Below are positions 43,169 to 52,066 of a DNA stretch of 64,000 bases, piece after piece (position 1 is the stretch's first letter; each line of letters starts with the position of its first letter). A program made the translations under genes and the position numbers. The stretch is from contig NZ_VLKT01000021.1 in assembly GCF_007830515.1 (NCBI RefSeq), forward strand, positions 57,493 through 121,492, written 5' to 3'. The DNA comes from Mesorhizobium tianshanense. GTDB lineage: Bacteria > Pseudomonadota > Alphaproteobacteria > Rhizobiales > Rhizobiaceae. Under the pieces are notes generated by a model. It did not search any database. It saw only the letters and a list, made by a program, of their open reading frames with translations, and was not told the origin of the DNA.

Positions 43169-44092
43169 CTAGTCCGCGCCCGCCACCTCCGGATAAAGTG
43201 CCTCCGCCAGGTCGCGGATCGCATCGGCGGTGCGCGGGCCGAAGCCGATCATGTAGGCGCCGTCCAATACGATCAGCGCCTTCTTTTCCCCCGCTGGCGT
43301 GGCGCTCAGCGCACGCGTGCCGAACACCTGCTCGGTATCAGGCCCGCCCTTGCCGTCGTTCATCATCAGGATGACATCGGGCGCCATTTCGATCAGCTTT
43401 TCCTCTGACGCTGCCTTGTAGCCCTGCACCACGGCCATGGGATTGATGCCGCCGGCATAGCGGATGATCGCGTCGGCCGCGGTGCCCGCGCCGGCAGCAC
43501 TCAGCCGCACCAGGCCATGGAAGAACACCACCTTCTTGCGGTGCTCCGGCGCAATTTTCGCGGCGAGATCCGCGGCTGACTGGAAGGCATCGAGCACATC
43601 CGTTGAAAGCTCCCTGCCCTTGTCCTCGAGGTGAAGGGCGGCGGCGATCAGGGTAATCTTGCGCTCGATGCCGTGCGGGCTGTTGTCTTCCGGAATGAAG
43701 ACGACCGGGATCGCCAGCGATTTGAGCACCTCGATAGCCTCCGGCGGCCCGCTGTCCTGCGCAGCCAGGATCAGATCGGGGCGGAGCGCGACCAACCCTT
43801 CCACCGAGAGCTGGCGCCGGTAGCCGACATCAGGCTTTTGCGCGACGGAGGCGGGATACTTGCTGCCGCGATCGACGGCGATGATCCGCTCCCCGGCGCC
43901 AAGCGCATGCACGATCTCGGTGACATCGGAACCAAGTGTCAGGATTCTCGTCGCCGGTCCCGGCGCGACGGTGCGCCCCAGCGCATCCACCACCGTCTCG
44001 GCGGCCAGCGCCTTGAAGCCGCAGGAAGGCGCCAGGACGGACAACGCCAGAAACAGCGCCATCGCGATCTTGCCCGGTTGAAACCAGTGCAT
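43169..44092 (-). CDS. hmuT: Haemin ABC transporter substrate-binding protein (HmuT-like)
   Basis: About 307 residues with a Sec signal peptide (IAMALFLALSVLAP, cleavage near ALAAE) and a class III binding-protein fold joined by one long helix. VVDALGRTV and RILTLGSDVTEIVHALGAG at the N-terminus and the Tyr in YMIGFGPRT near the C-terminus match haem-binding proteins such as HmuT/BhuT. It should collect haem in the periplasm; the permease and ATPase genes (hmuU, hmuV) are not in the window. Starts at 44149 and 44116 are alternatives, but the one at 44092 gives a normal signal peptide. It is divergent from a TonB-dependent receptor. Confidence 0.85.
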   Translation of the reverse strand: MHWFQPGKIAMALFLALSVLAPSCGFKALAAETVVDALGRTVAPGPATRILTLGSDVTEIVHALGAGERIIAVDRGSKYPASVAQKPDVGYRRQLSVEGLVALRPDLILAAQDSGPPEAIEVLKSLAIPVVFIPEDNSPHGIERKITLIAAALHLEDKGRELSTDVLDAFQSAADLAAKIAPEHRKKVVFFHGLVRLSAAGAGTAADAIIRYAGGINPMAVVQGYKAASEEKLIEMAPDVILMMNDGKGGPDTEQVFGTRALSATPAGEKKALIVLDGAYMIGFGPRTADAIRDLAEALYPEVAGAD

Positions 44093-44173
44093 CCACCCGC
44101 CCTCACTGCCGACCATGCCGTTCACCCCCGTCCAGGATGCCTTCGCCATTGGTGTGGCCTATAAATTTAAAGT

Positions 44174-44188
44174 TGACTTATGTCATCA
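44174..44188. promoter_or_regulatory. IRO-type (RirA) iron-responsive box
   Basis: TGACTTATGTCATCA fits TGA-N9-TCA, the pattern of IRO boxes bound by the rhizobial iron regulator RirA. It lies in the AT-rich gap between the divergent haem-binding-protein and TonB-receptor genes and overlaps a TTGACT promoter-like hexamer. The motif is short, so the genomic context carries much of the weight. Confidence 0.5.
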
Positions 44189-44299
44189 TGTTTTAATATG
44201 TGACCCATGCCCCGACCGATCGGTCGAGGGATTTCCATCATGCCAGCCAAGGCCGTTCAGCCACCGCCAGCGTTTGCTTTGCCTGGGGGCTGGGATCAC

Positions 44300-46420
44300 A
44301 TGAAACTGACAAACAATACGACCTTGATGGCGAGCACCGCGCTCGCCTTCGCGCTCGGCCTGTGCGCCGCGCCGCAGGCCAACGCGCAGGAACAGGAAAA
44401 GAAGGCTGCCGCGAAGACCGGCCGCCTGGCGCCGGCCAATGCAGCACAGGATCAGCCGGCGACCACGCTCGATGTCATCACCATTTCAGCGACGATGATC
44501 AAGACAGCGGTGATCGAATCGATGGCCGCCATCAGCGCCATCGATCAGGAAGAGCTCGACCGCATCCAGCCCGACACCGCCGCCGACATCTTTCGCACCA
44601 CGCCCGGTGTCGCCGCCTCGATGAACGGCGACGATCCGGCCACCGCCATCAACATTCGTGGCCTGGAACAATATGGCCGCGTGGTGGTGACGCTCGACGG
44701 TGCGCGCCAGGACTATTGGCGCGTCGGCCATGGTTCGGGATCGTTCTATGTCGAGCCCGACCTGATCAAGGAAGCCACCGTCATTCGCGGCCCGGTGTCC
44801 AACGCCTATGGCTCGGGTGGCATCGGCGGCGTTGTCTCCTTCGAGACCAAGGATGCCGGCGACTTCCTCAAGCCGGAGGAGCGCTGGGCGCTGAGCGAGA
44901 AGCTTGGCTATGAAAGCAATGGCGACGGCTTCACCACCAGCACCACAGGCGCCTACCGCTTCAGCGACGACGCCGATATCATCGGCAATCTCATCTGCCG
45001 CGACCGAGACAGCTACACCGACGGCAATGGCGACACGGTGCCATGGACCGGCGAGAGCATCACCAGCGGCTATATGAAGGCAACGCTGCGGCCGGCCGAC
45101 GGCCACGAGCTGAAGCTCGGCGCCATCCTGCAACGCTACAGCGACCAGATCACCGGTTCGAGCGGCTCGACCTCGCCGACGCTCAGTCGCTACGACACCA
45201 ACACGACCAACCAGACCTACACAGCAGCCTACACCTGGAAGCCTGATGACAACGCGCTGATCGACTTCAGCGCCAACGCCTACCACAACCGCACGCGCGC
45301 CGAGCAGACGCAGGTCTGGCCGATTTCCGCGATCGGTAACTTCCGCTACTACGACGTCGCCACGACGGGCTTCAACGTCAAGAACTCTTCGCGTTTCGAT
45401 GCCTGGGAGATGGCCCACACGCTGACCTACGGGCTCGACTACTACTATCTGGAGGCCTCGTCGGAAGCCGCGCATTTCGGCGCCGGCGAGCAGCAGGGCT
45501 ACGGTGGCTTCCTGCAATGGCAGGGCGACTATGAGAACTGGCTGCAGCTCATCGCCACCATGCGCTATGACGGCTATCAGCTCGACGGCGAGACCAACAC
45601 CGTGCCGCCGGAGGAAGCCTCGATCTCGGGGCACCGATGGTCGCCGCGCCTCACCGTAGGCGTGACGCCGCTCGAAGGCTTTCAGCTCTACGGCACCTAT
45701 TCCGAAGGCTACCGGGCGCCAGGCCTGCAGGACGTTTATCGCGGCGGCGGTGCGCATGGTGGTGCCGACACCTACGAGCCTAACCTGCTCCTCCAGCCCG
45801 AAACGGCGAAAAGCTGGGAGGCGGGCGTCAATTTAAAATACGACGACGTGCTGAGCCCGGGCGACCTGTTTCGCGCCAAGGTCAACGTCTTCCACACCGA
45901 TATCGAGGACTATATCGATGTCGACCTGACCGTCCTGCCGCGCACGGCGATCAATATCGGGGACGCACGGCTGAAGGGCATCGAGGCCGAAGCCGTCTAC
46001 GACTATGGCTGGGGCTTTGTGAACCTGGCCGGCGCCCTGATCGACGCCAAGGTCGTCAGCGGCGTTTACTCCGGCCAAGCGCTGAACAACACGCCGCTCG
46101 ACCGCTTCTCGGCGACCCTCGGCTTCAGGATGCTGGAAGACCAGCTCACCGTCGGCGCGCAATATCTGAGCATAGGAAAGATAACCCGCACAAGCCGCAC
46201 CAATCCGAACGCCGTGCCGGTCGTCAATGACGGCTTTGACCTCGTCAATGTCTTCGCGAACTGGCGCATCAATGACCATGCCAGGCTCGATTTCGGCGTC
46301 GATAACATCTTCAACACCGCCTACACCGACCCGCAAAGCGCCTGGTCGACGTCGGCGGCAACGGAACAGGGCAAGGGCCGCAACTTCAAGGTGGCGCTGA
46401 CCGGCAGGATCGGAGGTTGA
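44300..46420 (+). CDS. TonB-dependent haemoglobin/transferrin/lactoferrin-type receptor
   Basis: A 706-residue outer-membrane receptor. The signal peptide ends at QANAQ (residue about 29), the plug domain spans residues about 60-190 (ATAINIRGLEQYGRVVVTLD, then VIRGPVSNAYGSGGIGG), and a beta barrel runs to the C-terminal NFKVALTGRIGG. TTLDVITISATM near the N-terminus is a TonB-box region. It should import haem or haem-protein iron across the outer membrane with TonB energy. The start at 44300 is preferred because the signal peptide begins there. It overlaps nothing but is followed closely by the iron-reductase-like gene. Confidence 0.92.
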   Translation: MKLTNNTTLMASTALAFALGLCAAPQANAQEQEKKAAAKTGRLAPANAAQDQPATTLDVITISATMIKTAVIESMAAISAIDQEELDRIQPDTAADIFRTTPGVAASMNGDDPATAINIRGLEQYGRVVVTLDGARQDYWRVGHGSGSFYVEPDLIKEATVIRGPVSNAYGSGGIGGVVSFETKDAGDFLKPEERWALSEKLGYESNGDGFTTSTTGAYRFSDDADIIGNLICRDRDSYTDGNGDTVPWTGESITSGYMKATLRPADGHELKLGAILQRYSDQITGSSGSTSPTLSRYDTNTTNQTYTAAYTWKPDDNALIDFSANAYHNRTRAEQTQVWPISAIGNFRYYDVATTGFNVKNSSRFDAWEMAHTLTYGLDYYYLEASSEAAHFGAGEQQGYGGFLQWQGDYENWLQLIATMRYDGYQLDGETNTVPPEEASISGHRWSPRLTVGVTPLEGFQLYGTYSEGYRAPGLQDVYRGGGAHGGADTYEPNLLLQPETAKSWEAGVNLKYDDVLSPGDLFRAKVNVFHTDIEDYIDVDLTVLPRTAINIGDARLKGIEAEAVYDYGWGFVNLAGALIDAKVVSGVYSGQALNNTPLDRFSATLGFRMLEDQLTVGAQYLSIGKITRTSRTNPNAVPVVNDGFDLVNVFANWRINDHARLDFGVDNIFNTAYTDPQSAWSTSAATEQGKGRNFKVALTGRIGG

Positions 46421-46422
46421 GG

Positions 46423-47508
46423 GTGACGGAAGCATCGGCAAGCGAACTGGCCTGCGAGGCACGCCTAAACCTGCGCAACCTGCCGCTTTACATGGACCGC
46501 ATCAGCGACAGGCTGCAGAGCTTCGATGCCGATGCCTCGAAGGAGGGACAGCGGATCGATTTCCGCTTCGCCTTTGGCGGCGCGTCCTTCGACATGGACC
46601 GGCTGGTGATGCGGGCCAACGCCGCCGACCGCGATGGGCTGGCGCGCATCAAGGATCTGCTGGCCACCGCGGTCGAGGTCTATGCCAGGGATGAAAACCC
46701 CGAGATCGTCTGGACCGGCGATCTCGCCGATGACACTCGCCTCGCCCAGTTCCGCGAGATGGTCGTCACCCAAGTCGGCGATCTTACGCCGCTTATGCGC
46801 CGCATCCGCTTCGCAGGCGAGGATCTGGAACGTTTTGCGAAATTTGGCGGCATGCACATCCGCATGCTGTTCCCGACCAGCGAAGTGCCCGATCCGCTCT
46901 GGCCCGTGCTCGGCAGCAATGGTCTGCCGATCTGGCCATCGGATGACCGGCGCCCGGTGGCGCGCGTGTATACGATACGGGCGCTCGACTTGGAAAAGGG
47001 CATCATCGACGTCGATTTCCTGATCCACCCCGGCGACAGCGTCGGCGCGCACTGGGCCATGCGCGCGGCACCAGGCATGAAAATCGGCATCATGGGGCCG
47101 GTTGGCCGCCCGGTGCGGCAGGCATCTTGGTATCTCATGGGCGCCGACGAAACCGGCCTGCCGGCGCTGGCGCGGCTATTGGAGACGCTGCCGGCCGAGA
47201 CCAACGGCATTGCCTTCGTCGAGATCGCCGATGATGGCGAACGACAGGAGATCGCCAATGCCACTGGCATCGAGCTGCACTGGCTGACACGGAACGGTGT
47301 CGCGGCCGAAGCCGACGAGCGGCTGACGAATGCCGTGCGGTCCGTGGAGTGGCCTCGCAACGGCTCGGCCTTCGGCTGGTTTGCGGCGGAAGCGGCTGCC
47401 GCGAGGACGGTGCGCGAGCACTGGCGCGGCACGCTCGGGCTTGGCCGCGACCAGACGTTGGCTGCGGCCTATTGGCGGCGCGGTGCTGCCGGACTGATGG
47501 CCGGCTAG
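46423..47508 (+). CDS. DUF2218 and siderophore-interacting (SIP) fusion protein, ferric reductase-like
   Basis: A 361-residue protein with an N-terminal DUF2218 domain (residues about 10-95) and a ferredoxin-reductase-like SIP domain (residues about 115-355). RPVARVYTIRALD matches the FAD-binding RxYT motif, and MGPVGRPVRQ the NAD(P)-binding part. SIP proteins reduce ferric siderophore or haem-iron complexes in the cytoplasm with NAD(P)H. The GTG start, placed after GGAGGTTGAG, is two bases past the receptor stop, so the two genes form an iron-uptake operon. Confidence 0.88.
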   Translation: MTEASASELACEARLNLRNLPLYMDRISDRLQSFDADASKEGQRIDFRFAFGGASFDMDRLVMRANAADRDGLARIKDLLATAVEVYARDENPEIVWTGDLADDTRLAQFREMVVTQVGDLTPLMRRIRFAGEDLERFAKFGGMHIRMLFPTSEVPDPLWPVLGSNGLPIWPSDDRRPVARVYTIRALDLEKGIIDVDFLIHPGDSVGAHWAMRAAPGMKIGIMGPVGRPVRQASWYLMGADETGLPALARLLETLPAETNGIAFVEIADDGERQEIANATGIELHWLTRNGVAAEADERLTNAVRSVEWPRNGSAFGWFAAEAAAARTVREHWRGTLGLGRDQTLAAAYWRRGAAGLMAG

Positions 47509-47509
47509 A

Positions 47510-47552
47510 GCATGATCCCGAAAAGTTGCAGACTTTTCGGACAAGATCATGC
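47510..47552. repeat. Palindromic intergenic repeat with CATGAT ends
   Basis: The ends GCATGATC and GATCATGC are inverse, and CCGAAAAGT pairs with ACTTTTCGG inside. It lies in the gap between the convergent SIP and aconitase X genes. Repeats with these ends are common between genes in Mesorhizobium and may act as a bidirectional terminator here. Confidence 0.7.
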
Positions 47553-47566
47553 GTAAAAACAAATAC

Positions 47567-48004
47567 TTAGGTCAGGCTCACTATCGCTTGCGCACCCTCG
47601 CCGACGCCGATCGCGATCCGGTCGCCGGAGACAATGCCTGATATGTCGCAGACGACCAGCGGCATGCTGATGTCGTAGAGGAATTCGGCGACGATGGCGC
47701 CGACGGCAAGGATCGGATCCGGCCGCTCCAGGATGATACCGGCTGGCGCCGTGCCCTTGCGGATCGCCTCGGCAAGAACCGACGAGGACGACGACGAGCC
47801 TCGCCCGCTCGCCATGACCAGGATCTGGCCGGCGACATTGCCGCCCAGCTCGGCAAGCGAATGGTCGATGATATCGCCGGTCTCGGCATCGACACCGCCC
47901 CAGAAACTGAGCGCTTGCGAAAGCACAAGCGCCGAGCCTTGCGCCTCGCCGGCAAGTTGGAAAATGCCAATTCTGTCCCGGGCTCGCCTGTCTTGCTCAC
48001 TCAT
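47567..48004 (-). CDS. Aconitase X small subunit (swivel domain)
   Basis: A 145-residue DUF126-type protein that corresponds to the swivel domain of aconitase X. Conserved features are GLVSGDRI-like GIVSGDRIAIG near the C-terminus, the GGVDAETGDIIDHSL strand-loop and the Ser-rich loop SGRGSSSSSSVL, which contacts the substrate in related enzymes. The ATG overlaps the stop of the large-subunit gene (ATGA), so the subunits are made together. Two-subunit bacterial AcnX proteins characterised so far dehydrate cis-3-hydroxy-L-proline; other hydro-lyase substrates are possible. Confidence 0.9.
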   Translation of the reverse strand: MSEQDRRARDRIGIFQLAGEAQGSALVLSQALSFWGGVDAETGDIIDHSLAELGGNVAGQILVMASGRGSSSSSSVLAEAIRKGTAPAGIILERPDPILAVGAIVAEFLYDISMPLVVCDISGIVSGDRIAIGVGEGAQAIVSLT

Positions 48005-49251
48005 CGCGCACCCCGCACGACATGGCCGGCCGCGGCGGAACGGATGCAGTCTGTCATGTCGCCGAAGGCCACCGAGACGCCGATATTGCCGGGCGCATAA
48101 TGCGCCCATTTGCCGGAATTGGTCATCACCACGCCGTCGAGCCGCTCGAGGATCGCGGTGACGTAGGTGCAGGTGTCGGCGACTGGAATAAGCCCGAACA
48201 CCTCCATGCCGGCCAGCACCCCCTCATCCTGCAAACGCGTCAGCGTCGCGCGCCCGGTGTTGACGTAGATCGGAATGCCCCTGCCCGGCGCGACCTTTCG
48301 CAGCAATGGCAACAGCCGCATCCATTCGTCATGCGAGAAATGCGGCGTGCCCAGTGACACGGCCGCCAAAGGCGCACCGTCGGCTACGCTCGATAACCTG
48401 GTCAGCGCATCGTCGAGGTCGGCACGCGTGATGCGGATTACCTCCTCTGGCGCCATGCCATGAAACGCCTCTTCGAGCGTGTTCGCTTCCGGCGTGATGC
48501 CACCCGCATGGAATAGCGCCACAGCGCCGGTCGTCGCCGCTGCGGCGCCAAGCGCTTTCAACTGATCCTCATCGCGCGGTCTTGGCAGGCCCGAGATCAC
48601 GGGGATGCGATCGCCACTCGCTTGCCCGATGATCAGCCCGACGCCGACGAACAGGGCATCGCGCGGTTCCGGGTCAGGATCGACCAACTCGAACAGAACC
48701 TGGCCGCGCCGGTTTTCGCTCAAGTGCAGGCCCCATGCCGGCGCGCGTCCGGTCATCGCGCAGCACAAATCGATGAAATCGCCATAGCGGTTGGTCCGTG
48801 CCCCGATCACCGAATTGGCAAAGACGATGGCATTGGATTCCCCCCACGCAATCTGCTGGCCGAAACGTGGCCGGAACCGCGTCTGATAGGGCGCGCAGGT
48901 GAAGGTCGCCTGGCAGCCGAGTTCCAGATGCGCCTTCATCAGCCGGCGCGCCGGCGCCTCTTGCGACGGCGGCATCTTCATCATGCCGGGATGGATGAGA
49001 TCGAACGAGCCGACATTGAGAGTTGTCGGCACCTTGACCCGCCCTCCGCCCTCGACAAGCCGCTCAACGAAATCAAGGCCAGCCTTGCCGTGATAGAGGC
49101 AGCCATCGATATGGGCTCCAGCAATATCCAGCAGCTTCCGCGCCCCGATCGCGTTGGAAAAGGCGACCAGTATCTTCATGGCGGCGGTCACGGCCGGGCC
49201 TTGCTCGCCCTGCAGCATCGACTGGTCATCGGCCATCAATTCCAGCGTCAT
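48001..49251 (-). CDS. Aconitase X catalytic large subunit
   Basis: A 416-residue AcnX catalytic subunit (DUF521). Family stretches are HIDGCLYHGKAGLDF, KVPTTLNVGSFDLIHPG, GESNAIVFANSVIGARTNRYGD (shortened here as ESNAIVFANSVIGARTNRYG), and VMTNSGKWAHYAPGN at the end. An iron-sulfur or iron cofactor is expected. Starts at 49251 and 49257 are both open; GGAG is better spaced for 49251. It closes an operon with a polyamine-type importer, a PfkB kinase and an ADP-ribosylglycohydrolase, which is unusual company for a hydroxyproline dehydratase. Confidence 0.9.
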   Translation of the reverse strand: MTLELMADDQSMLQGEQGPAVTAAMKILVAFSNAIGARKLLDIAGAHIDGCLYHGKAGLDFVERLVEGGGRVKVPTTLNVGSFDLIHPGMMKMPPSQEAPARRLMKAHLELGCQATFTCAPYQTRFRPRFGQQIAWGESNAIVFANSVIGARTNRYGDFIDLCCAMTGRAPAWGLHLSENRRGQVLFELVDPDPEPRDALFVGVGLIIGQASGDRIPVISGLPRPRDEDQLKALGAAAATTGAVALFHAGGITPEANTLEEAFHGMAPEEVIRITRADLDDALTRLSSVADGAPLAAVSLGTPHFSHDEWMRLLPLLRKVAPGRGIPIYVNTGRATLTRLQDEGVLAGMEVFGLIPVADTCTYVTAILERLDGVVMTNSGKWAHYAPGNIGVSVAFGDMTDCIRSAAAGHVVRGAR

Positions 49252-49314
49252 CGGCATGCTCCGGTGCCCCACTATGCCCGACAGAGGGAGTGGGAGGATC
49301 GCCAACTTTTCAGC

Positions 49315-50382
49315 TTAGTTCGCCGCGATCAACACCGTGCTCTCCGGCGACCAGCTGAGCATCACATCCTGCCCCTCCGCCAGCCGCTCGATGCCGGTGT
49401 TCTGCACGATGACCTTGAGCGTCTGGCCGTCGCGTTCGACGAAATAGGTGCTGTTGTTGCCGGCGAAGATGCGCTTGGAAACCTGGCCACGCAGCATATT
49501 GCCATTGGTCTGGTCCGCGCTTCCGGCATTGGTGGCGATGCGGATCCGTTCGGGCCGCACGGCGCAGCTCGCCTTGGCGCCGGCTGCGAGCGTCGCGCCA
49601 GCCCCTGCGGCGATCGCCGTGCCGTCGGGCAGTCGGATGCCGGTGCCGGTGGTGTCGCCGCGCAATATGTTGGCATCGCCGAGGAAGGTCGCAGCGAACT
49701 CGCTCTTCGGGCTGTCGTAGATCTCCTCCGGCGGCCCCTCCTGCACCAGCCGACCGTCGCGCAAGATGCCGATGCGGTCGCTCATCGTCAGCGCCTCTTC
49801 CTGGTCGTGGGTGACGAAGATGGTGGTGATGCCGATCTCGCGCTGGATGCGTTTCAACTCGATCTGCATGTCGACGCGCAGCGCCTTGTCGAGCGCGCCC
49901 AATGGCTCGTCGAGCAAAAGCACGCGCGGCTTGGTGACGATGGCGCGCGCCAGCGCGACGCGTTGGCGCTGACCGCCGGACAGTTGGTGCGGTCTCCGGC
50001 TGCCGAGCTTGCCGAGCTGCACGAGGTCGAGCGCGCGCTGTACCTCGGCGGCAATCACCGCCTTGGCTTCGCCACGCACCGACAGGCCGAAGGCGACATT
50101 GTCGGCAACGCTCATATTGGGAAACAGCGCGTAGTTCTGGAACACCATGCCGATGCGCCGCTTTTCGACCGGCACCCGCTCGACGCTCTCGCCGCCGATC
50201 GCAATGCGGCCGGAGTCGGGAAAATCGAAGCCGGCGATCTGTCGCAAGAGCGTGGTCTTGCCGCTACCGGACGGGCCAAGCAGCGCGTAGAAGCCGCCAT
50301 CGGCGAAATCGATGGAGACGTCGTCCAGCGCCTTGTGCGCTCCAAAACTGCGCGACACGTTCGATACCTGCACGCCGGCCAT
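49315..50382 (-). CDS. Polyamine-type ABC transporter ATP-binding protein (PotA-like)
   Basis: A 355-residue ATPase with Walker A GPSGSGKTT, signature LSGGQRQRVALAR, Walker B LLLDEPLGALDK and H-loop VTHDQEEA. A C-terminal TOBE_2 domain (residues about 275-350) follows. All catalytic motifs are canonical, in contrast to the pair at 36041-38219. Its ATG shares one base with the stop of the permease gene (TAATG). It powers uptake by the two permeases and the binding protein at 50382-53128. Confidence 0.92.
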   Translation of the reverse strand: MAGVQVSNVSRSFGAHKALDDVSIDFADGGFYALLGPSGSGKTTLLRQIAGFDFPDSGRIAIGGESVERVPVEKRRIGMVFQNYALFPNMSVADNVAFGLSVRGEAKAVIAAEVQRALDLVQLGKLGSRRPHQLSGGQRQRVALARAIVTKPRVLLLDEPLGALDKALRVDMQIELKRIQREIGITTIFVTHDQEEALTMSDRIGILRDGRLVQEGPPEEIYDSPKSEFAATFLGDANILRGDTTGTGIRLPDGTAIAAGAGATLAAGAKASCAVRPERIRIATNAGSADQTNGNMLRGQVSKRIFAGNNSTYFVERDGQTLKVIVQNTGIERLAEGQDVMLSWSPESTVLIAAN

Positions 50383-51170
50383 TATTTCTCTCCGCCGAAT
50401 TTGAAGAAGCGCGCCGTAAGCAGCATCAGCGCCATGGAGACGACGATGATGATCGTCGAGACCGCGTTGATCTCGGGCGTGAAACCCTTGCGGATCGCGG
50501 CGTAGATTTCGACCGGCAACGTCGTCTGGCCCGGCGTCGACAGGAAGTAGGAGACCACGAACTGGTCGAACGACACGGCAAAGGCAAACAAGCCGCCGGC
50601 GATGACGCCCGGCATGATCCAGGGCAGCGTCACGCGCGAAGTCACCTGCCACTGGGTGGCGCCGAGCGAGCGCGCCGCCTCTTCCAGTTCCGGCGCAAAG
50701 GTCTGCAGCCGGGCCGAGACGACGACGATGACATAGGGCAGCGCCAACGCCACATGGCCGAGCAGGATTGCAAACAGCCCCCGCCCGATGCCGACACCGA
50801 AGAAGAAGATCAGCATCGCCGTGCCGGTGATCAGCCACGGAATGGCGATCGGCGGAAACAACAGTGCCTGCAGGAATTTCTTGCCGCGAAATTCATAGCG
50901 GTAGAGCGCCAGAGATGCCGCCGAGCCAAGCACCGTGCAAATCACGGTGGTGATGACCGCAATCTTGATGCTGTTCCAAGTTGCCGAGATCAACTGGTCG
51001 TTCTGCCACAGCGAGGCATACCACTCCGTCGTCCATTCGAACGGCAATTGGTAGAAGGGCGAGACGTTGAACGACATCAGCGCCATGATGATGATCGGGA
51101 GATAGAGGAAGGCGAGCAGCAGCCAGACGTAGACACGGCCAAGCCATTCCAGGATACGCGTCGTCGCCAT
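50382..51170 (-). CDS. Polyamine-type ABC transporter permease (PotC-like)
   Basis: A 262-residue permease with six membrane segments. The EAA loop is LEEAARSLGATQWQVTSRVT, and the first helix has YLPIIIMALMSFN. The ATG shares a base with the stop of the first permease (TGATG). Forms the channel with PotB-like 51170-52039. Confidence 0.92.
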   Translation of the reverse strand: MATTRILEWLGRVYVWLLLAFLYLPIIIMALMSFNVSPFYQLPFEWTTEWYASLWQNDQLISATWNSIKIAVITTVICTVLGSAASLALYRYEFRGKKFLQALLFPPIAIPWLITGTAMLIFFFGVGIGRGLFAILLGHVALALPYVIVVVSARLQTFAPELEEAARSLGATQWQVTSRVTLPWIMPGVIAGGLFAFAVSFDQFVVSYFLSTPGQTTLPVEIYAAIRKGFTPEINAVSTIIIVVSMALMLLTARFFKFGGEK

Positions 51171-52039
51171 CACGCAGCCCTCTTCAGCACCGGCGATGCC
51201 AGCGCCAGCATAACCAGCACGACGGCCAGCAGGATGAAGGAGAGTGCCGCGCCGAGCGGCCAGTTGAAGACGGCGACGAACTGGTCCTCGATGATCGTAC
51301 CGTAAAAAGTACCGGTACGGCCGCCGAGGATGCGCGGTTCCATGAAGGAGCCAACAACAGGCACGAAAATGAGTGCGGCGCCGGCCACCAATCCGGGCAT
51401 GGCCAGCGGGACGATCACCCGTTTCAGCATTTGCAGCCGCGAGGCGCCAAGCGAGCGCCCGGCCTCGATCAGCGAATCGTCGATCGCCTGAAGTGTGAGA
51501 TAACAGGTCAGCACCATGTAGGGCACGTAGGAATGGACCAGCCCGATGATGACGGCTGGATAGGAATACATAAGGTCGATGTTGATCTCGAACGGCAGCG
51601 CGGCGTTGAGCGCCGTGTCGAGAATGCCGCCTTCGCGAAGCACCATCGCCCACGAGAAGATGCGCACCAGCCCGTTCGACCAGAACGGCAGGATGACGAG
51701 CAGGAAGATTGCCTCGCGGCTGCGCCCCTTCAGCACCTTGGCCAGCACATAGGCCGCGGGATAGCCGATGACGACACACCACAGCGTCACTTCGAGCCCG
51801 AGCCTGAGCGACGCCAGCAGCAGCGTCGGATACAGCCCTTGCGAGAAGAAGGTCATGTAGTTGTCTAGCGTGAACGACCACGCCTTCCCCGACAGCGGCA
51901 GATCCGTCATGAACGAGAAGAACACCATGGCCGACAGCGGCAGAAAGATCGCCACCGTCAGCCAGAGATAGGCGGGCAGGAGCAAAGGCAAAGCCGATCG
52001 CAATCCGCTCCTCGAACCGACAGCGACCTGTCCGGCCAT
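51170..52039 (-). CDS. Polyamine-type ABC transporter permease (PotB-like)
   Basis: A 289-residue permease with six membrane segments and the EAA loop LIEAGRSLGASRLQMLKRVI. LPFWSNGLVRIFSWAMVLRE is the characteristic PotB segment. It is the first membrane component of the importer and follows the binding-protein gene by 27 bases. Confidence 0.92.
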   Translation of the reverse strand: MAGQVAVGSRSGLRSALPLLLPAYLWLTVAIFLPLSAMVFFSFMTDLPLSGKAWSFTLDNYMTFFSQGLYPTLLLASLRLGLEVTLWCVVIGYPAAYVLAKVLKGRSREAIFLLVILPFWSNGLVRIFSWAMVLREGGILDTALNAALPFEINIDLMYSYPAVIIGLVHSYVPYMVLTCYLTLQAIDDSLIEAGRSLGASRLQMLKRVIVPLAMPGLVAGAALIFVPVVGSFMEPRILGGRTGTFYGTIIEDQFVAVFNWPLGAALSFILLAVVLVMLALASPVLKRAA

Positions 52040-52066
52040 ACGCCGCTCCTCCCCGAAAGCCTGCCG

